DNA of 64,000 nt from JAPLHP01 sp963720375 (GTDB lineage: Bacteria; Chloroflexota; Dehalococcoidia; UBA2247; RBG-13-53-26): positions 1 to 64,000 of the forward strand of contig CAVRFM010000003.1 of NCBI GenBank assembly GCA_963720375.1. The letters are read 5' to 3'. Both the position numbers and the translations under genes were made by a program. Shown piece by piece: positions 61,207 to 64,000 of the stretch. The first letter of the stretch is position 1, and every line of letters starts with the position of its first letter. The notes under the pieces are model-generated. The model did not search any database. It saw nothing but the letters and a program-made list of their open reading frames with translations, and was not told the origin of the DNA.

Positions 61207-62481
61207 ATGTCATTGTTCAATTTTCTCCTCGATCCTGATGCCCAGAACGTGGCGAAAGAGGCAAGAGAACTTGCCAAGAACGAGGTGGACCCGAAGTACC
61301 TCAAGGCAATGGACCGTGACGAAGTGGAATTCCCCAGGGAGATCTACGAGAAATACGCTAAACATAACCTGCTGGGGGTCAGATTCCCCAAGGAGTATGG
61401 CGGCAGGGGACTCAACTGGATATCCACTATTGCCGCTCAAGCTGAAATCGGGTGCCTGGGCAATGCTTGCGGCTGTGCTTTCGTTATGCCTGACATAGTC
61501 GGCGAGGCATTATTCAGGTTCGGTACAGAAGAACAGAAGCAGAAGTACCTCAAACCAATGTTAAAGGGGAAGCTCGTAAGCGCTGAAGCTCTCACCGAAC
61601 CGCGTGGTGGCTCTGACTTTTTCGGAGCCACAAGCAAAGCAGAGGATAAGGGCGATTATTTTCTGGTGAACGGTCAGAAGCGATTCGTTGTGGGTGCCGA
61701 AGGGGCGGATTTCTTCCTTGTCTATGTCCGCACCAACTTTAAACCGGACTCCCACCCGTATGAGCGCATCAGCACTGTCATCATCGAACGGTCTCCGGGT
61801 GTTGAGGTCAGTTACCTCTACGGTCTGCTGGGAACGCGTGGCGGCGGCACCGGCCGGCTCACCTTCCGCAATGTTAAGGTGCCAAAGGAAAACCTCGTAG
61901 GGCCACTGAATGCGGGCGCTCTGATATTCAATCGGATGATGGTGCCGGAACGGCTATGCAGTGCCGGGCCGGCTATCGGGGGAATGCATGCGGCACTGGA
62001 AATCGCCGCGCGTTACTCCGACCGGCGGATGGCTTTTGGGCGGCAGATACGCAAGTTCCAGGCTGTGAACTCAATGCTGGCGCGCGGCGTGACTCTTATG
62101 GACGCCAGCGCAGGGATGGTATACCAGGCCGCGCTGGCAGCCGACAGGGATGATCCCAGACTCCGCCGGATAGTCAGCGAAACCAAGAGGTTTGCCACCG
62201 ATAGTCTGTGGGAAGTGTCGAATATCGCTATGCAGATCCTGGGCGGGATCGGCTACACAGACGTGTATCCCATAGAACGTTTCCTTCGTGATGCCCGGCT
62301 GACTCAAATCTGGACGGGGACCAATGAGATCATGGACCAGCTCGTCCAGCATGAGTACTACAACGAGGTCCTGGCTGAACGGGACAAATACCGGAATACG
62401 GAAGAAGACGCACTCAACGCAGATGTCCAGCATGAGAAGATATTTGACGACGATGGAATGTGGCTGGCACACGGAGGCTAA
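61207..62481 (+). CDS. Acyl-CoA dehydrogenase
   Basis: A 424-residue flavoenzyme started at ATG 61207 (GGGAGGG 6 nt upstream). N-terminal helical domain LGVRFPKEYGGRGLNW, then ALTEPRGGSDFFGATSKA, NGQKRFVVGAEGADFF, and the C-terminal QFQ-type helix DRRMAFGRQIRKFQAVNSML. The sequence QILGGIGYTDVYPIERFLRD and IWTGTNEIMDQLV is the FAD-binding end. Oxidises an acyl-CoA to the enoyl-CoA with transfer to ETF. Chain or branch preference not visible. Confidence 0.92.
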   Translation: MSLFNFLLDPDAQNVAKEARELAKNEVDPKYLKAMDRDEVEFPREIYEKYAKHNLLGVRFPKEYGGRGLNWISTIAAQAEIGCLGNACGCAFVMPDIVGEALFRFGTEEQKQKYLKPMLKGKLVSAEALTEPRGGSDFFGATSKAEDKGDYFLVNGQKRFVVGAEGADFFLVYVRTNFKPDSHPYERISTVIIERSPGVEVSYLYGLLGTRGGGTGRLTFRNVKVPKENLVGPLNAGALIFNRMMVPERLCSAGPAIGGMHAALEIAARYSDRRMAFGRQIRKFQAVNSMLARGVTLMDASAGMVYQAALAADRDDPRLRRIVSETKRFATDSLWEVSNIAMQILGGIGYTDVYPIERFLRDARLTQIWTGTNEIMDQLVQHEYYNEVLAERDKYRNTEEDALNADVQHEKIFDDDGMWLAHGG

Positions 62482-62535
62482 ACCGGGATTAATAGTGTCC
62501 CAAGCAGGTCACTCAGAAGTGCAATCTGTGGCTTT

Positions 62536-62889
62536 TTAATGAGGGCGAACCGGTTCTTTCCTTGATCGATCCACGAAGTGACGTATTGCCATGATGGGAT
62601 GTCTGTGAAGCATGCGAGGCCCGGAATACCGCATTACGGTTCTGATCTTGTCTCTCATAGCAGGCTTGAAACAATGGACAGGACATTTGGCACAGGTCGT
62701 CTTACCCTCCTGGAATGGGCATTTCTCAAGACGCTCCCTGGCATAGACCAGGAGCTCACTGCATTCAGAGCATAGTCCATCACTTCCATGCTGGCTGCGA
62801 CAGTAGAGATCAATCATGACTGCGATGGTCTGGCTTTCCCTGGTTATTCTGGGATGTCTCCTGTCCACTGCAAGTGAATTCTGACACAA
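62536..62889 (-). CDS. Nitrous oxide-stimulated promoter family protein (YgbA-like)
   Basis: A 117-residue protein. RESQTIAVMIDLYCRS, LCSECSELLVYARERLEKCP, CAKCPVHCFKPAMRDKI and RTVMRYSGPRMLHRHPIMAI follow the PF11756-type pattern, with paired cysteines that probably bind a metal. YgbA in E. coli is induced by nitric oxide and aids growth after nitrosative stress. Start uncertain: TTG 62889 or GTG 62868. Confidence 0.85.
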   Translation of the reverse strand: MCQNSLAVDRRHPRITRESQTIAVMIDLYCRSQHGSDGLCSECSELLVYARERLEKCPFQEGKTTCAKCPVHCFKPAMRDKIRTVMRYSGPRMLHRHPIMAIRHFVDRSRKEPVRPH

Positions 62890-62930
62890 AAAGCAGGTCC
62901 CGGTCTATAGAATCGACCTGCATTGGCTTG

Positions 62931-62954
62931 CACTTTATATCCAAGCTGAGGTTG
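62931..62954 (+). repeat. Dispersed repeat family B, copy 5 of 5 (diverged)
   Basis: CACTTTATATCCAAGCTGAG then GTTGGGGTGCTAG. Three mismatches to copy 2. It sits 42 bp upstream of the minus-strand YgbA-like gene start, in the opposite orientation to it. Confidence 0.7.
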
Positions 62955-62991
62955 GGGTGCTAGTGTACTGTCACCGTAATACCTATACAAT

Positions 62992-63017
62992 GGATTCCCG
63001 CTTGCGCGGGAATGACA
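62992..63017. repeat. REP-like hairpin
   Basis: GGATTCCCGC-TTGC-GCGGGAATGACA with an 8-bp stem. The same hairpin type as ATTCCTGC-TTCC-GCAGGAAT at 34953. Confidence 0.75.
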
Positions 63018-63118
63018 CGGGCGACTTCTATTATTAAGTCTTTTCTGAGGCACTACACTAGAATGATTGGAGGCAGGTCACCTCTTCCGGCCGGCTCCAG
63101 GTAGTGAGATTCCCAGGC

Positions 63119-63604
63119 TCAGCCAGCTTTCTTCAGTATCGTCTTCAGGTCAGCCGAGAGTTTCCTCATACTGGAGACCCACCCATCTACCACAGATGCC
63201 GCAGAAAGCCGTCCAGTGAGTTCACGCCGTTCCAAAGCGCCCCTGACCTCAGGGATTTGGGATGGGAACTGGCCCATTTGCTGGAAGTAGTTCACCGTGG
63301 CTGACTCAATCGCCTTCTTCTCACTATCCTGCAGGAAGGGCTTCTTCCACAAAGCCGAGCCCTTATTGAGATGTGACAGGGTAGGGGCATTTGTACCTGC
63401 CAGCTTCTCGCTCACAGCCTCGTGAGCTTCCTGCGCAGCCGTTATTTTCAGACTCAGAGCCATGACAAATACCCGCAGAGCACTTTCATCATCGGGTCCT
63501 ATCTGCTCAGCTCTCGCCCGCCATGGACCATCCTGAGGGGGACCGGTTGCCTCATCCAGTAGGCGTACAATACTCTGCAAAATGAGTTTGGTTTTGATGT
63601 CCAT
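63119..63604 (-). CDS. Hypothetical helical protein
   Basis: A 161-residue protein; ATG 63604 follows GAGGTGAAGTTT. It is almost wholly helical and charged (KTKLILQSIVRLLDEATG, ESALRVFVMALSLKITAAQE, WVSSMRKLSADLKTILKKAG). No family recognised, no membrane segment or metal motif. Confidence 0.5.
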   Translation of the reverse strand: MDIKTKLILQSIVRLLDEATGPPQDGPWRARAEQIGPDDESALRVFVMALSLKITAAQEAHEAVSEKLAGTNAPTLSHLNKGSALWKKPFLQDSEKKAIESATVNYFQQMGQFPSQIPEVRGALERRELTGRLSAASVVDGWVSSMRKLSADLKTILKKAG

Positions 63605-63613
63605 AAACTTCAC

Positions 63614-63911
63614 CTCATCAGGGCTTCTATGATGCCTTGCCTATCTTATTCTCGGTTATAAGATTTGTCCAGATGTAAGATTTGAGATCGCCTACTAACT
63701 CCTTCAACCCCCTGTAGCCCCCCAGTCTTGGGGGACTTTCAAAGGTGGGGGGACACCCCCAAGCCCCCGGCAAAGGGGCTTGGCCCCTCTGCAATCCAAG
63801 AAATCTAATCATTTTCTAAGGTTGTTCTCATCTGGGATTAAGCTACCTCGACTATAGTGGAGGTGCTCGAAATGACCGATCAGCCATATTTGAGGAGTCT
63901 TAGGGGGGAAA
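63614..63911. other. GC-rich hairpin-filled intergenic region
   Basis: 63710-63790 is a series of C-run/G-run hairpins: CCCCCAGTCTTGGGGG, GGGGGGACACCCCC and AAGCCCC...GGGGCTT. No gene is supported. The structure may terminate transcription from both sides or represent a repeat element. Confidence 0.55.
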
Positions 63912-64000
63912 ATGGAAATTCTAGTCACAGGAGCCACAGGCCAACTTGGGAGGGAGGTAGTACCTCGCCTCCTGGAAAAAGGGGACCGTCCAAGATTGCT
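63912..64000 (+). CDS. NAD(P)-binding Rossmann protein, NmrA/NAD-epimerase-like, N-terminus only
   Basis: The ATG at 63912 follows AGGGGGGAAA. The visible 29 codons encode MEILVTGATGQLGREVVPRL, the classical Gly-x-x-Gly-x-x-Gly dinucleotide-binding start of the NmrA/SDR-epimerase family. The rest runs off the window. Confidence 0.85.
   Translation, partial: MEILVTGATGQLGREVVPRLLEKGDRPRL

Noticed and set aside
1..64000. tRNA, rRNA and CRISPR
   Set aside because: No tRNA T-loop (GGTTCGAnTCC) in a cloverleaf context, no rRNA signature and no regularly spaced repeats of 25-40 bp with spacers were seen by eye. A dedicated tRNA and CRISPR scan would settle this.

Overview
The window looks like a chromosomal segment of an uncultured anaerobe-type bacterium, most plausibly of the Chloroflexota (Dehalococcoidia-like). 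This is inferred from gene content only: PAC2-family and DegV-type proteins, SHOCT membrane proteins, a GT87-like membrane glycosyltransferase, QueG-like and HdrD-like iron-sulfur proteins, many CoA-active enzymes, and intergenic hairpin repeats common in such genomes. Base composition is mixed by eye, with A+T-rich stretches at about 10.2-13.8 kb and 44.0-44.9 kb. I see no rRNA, tRNA or CRISPR array.

Left part (1-9 kb): the start of a YgiQ-type radical SAM gene runs off the left edge, followed by a GIY-YIG protein, RimO, a small lipoprotein, a large frameshifted surface protein built from 39-residue repeats plus two IPT/TIG domains, a SHOCT protein, a small membrane protein and a frameshifted DegV. 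Middle-left (8.6-15.4 kb): a membrane glycosyltransferase, then an A+T-rich group (methyltransferase-TPR protein, small membrane protein, broken radical SAM/SPASM gene) and a PadR-membrane protein-methyltransferase operon with a perfect 20-bp palindrome at its head.

15.9-24.8 kb is gene-poor and repeat-rich. It holds a frameshifted lipoprotein beta-propeller, small zinc-ribbon proteins, MarR, a frameshifted three-PAS histidine kinase and a secreted RTX-repeat protein ending in an M91-like metalloprotease domain. Four copies of a 63-65-bp repeat are scattered between 17.7 and 22.7 kb. From 25 to 35.6 kb come PAC2, an SMR exporter, a QueG-like protein, an HTH/zinc-ribbon pair, an acyl-CoA thioesterase and a tightly packed CoA-transferase-FabF-RecJ run. 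From 35.6 to 49 kb are accessory genes: a TIM-barrel-like protein, AbrB plus methyltransferase, a serpin lipoprotein, nitroreductases, an SDR whose 3' end is duplicated around an inserted gene, an HtrA-like protease and a GNAT.

The right part (49-64 kb) carries paralogous flavodoxins, an HdrD-like protein, an aquaporin, a CoA-ligase alpha subunit, an MFS transporter, a KAP-like membrane NTPase, TrmO, an alpha/beta hydrolase and an acyl-CoA dehydrogenase. Five copies of a second, 24-bp intergenic repeat occur here, four of them upstream of co-oriented genes.

Twelve genes are broken by a total of about 23 single-base indels that I could place by reading frames. Some lie in homopolymers and may be sequencing errors (recJ, the KAP NTPase); others cluster in repetitive surface or sensory genes and could be real decay. 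The best candidates for something undescribed are the two intergenic repeat families, which share a core motif, the A+T-rich methyltransferase/radical SAM group, and the gene inserted between 83-bp direct repeats.
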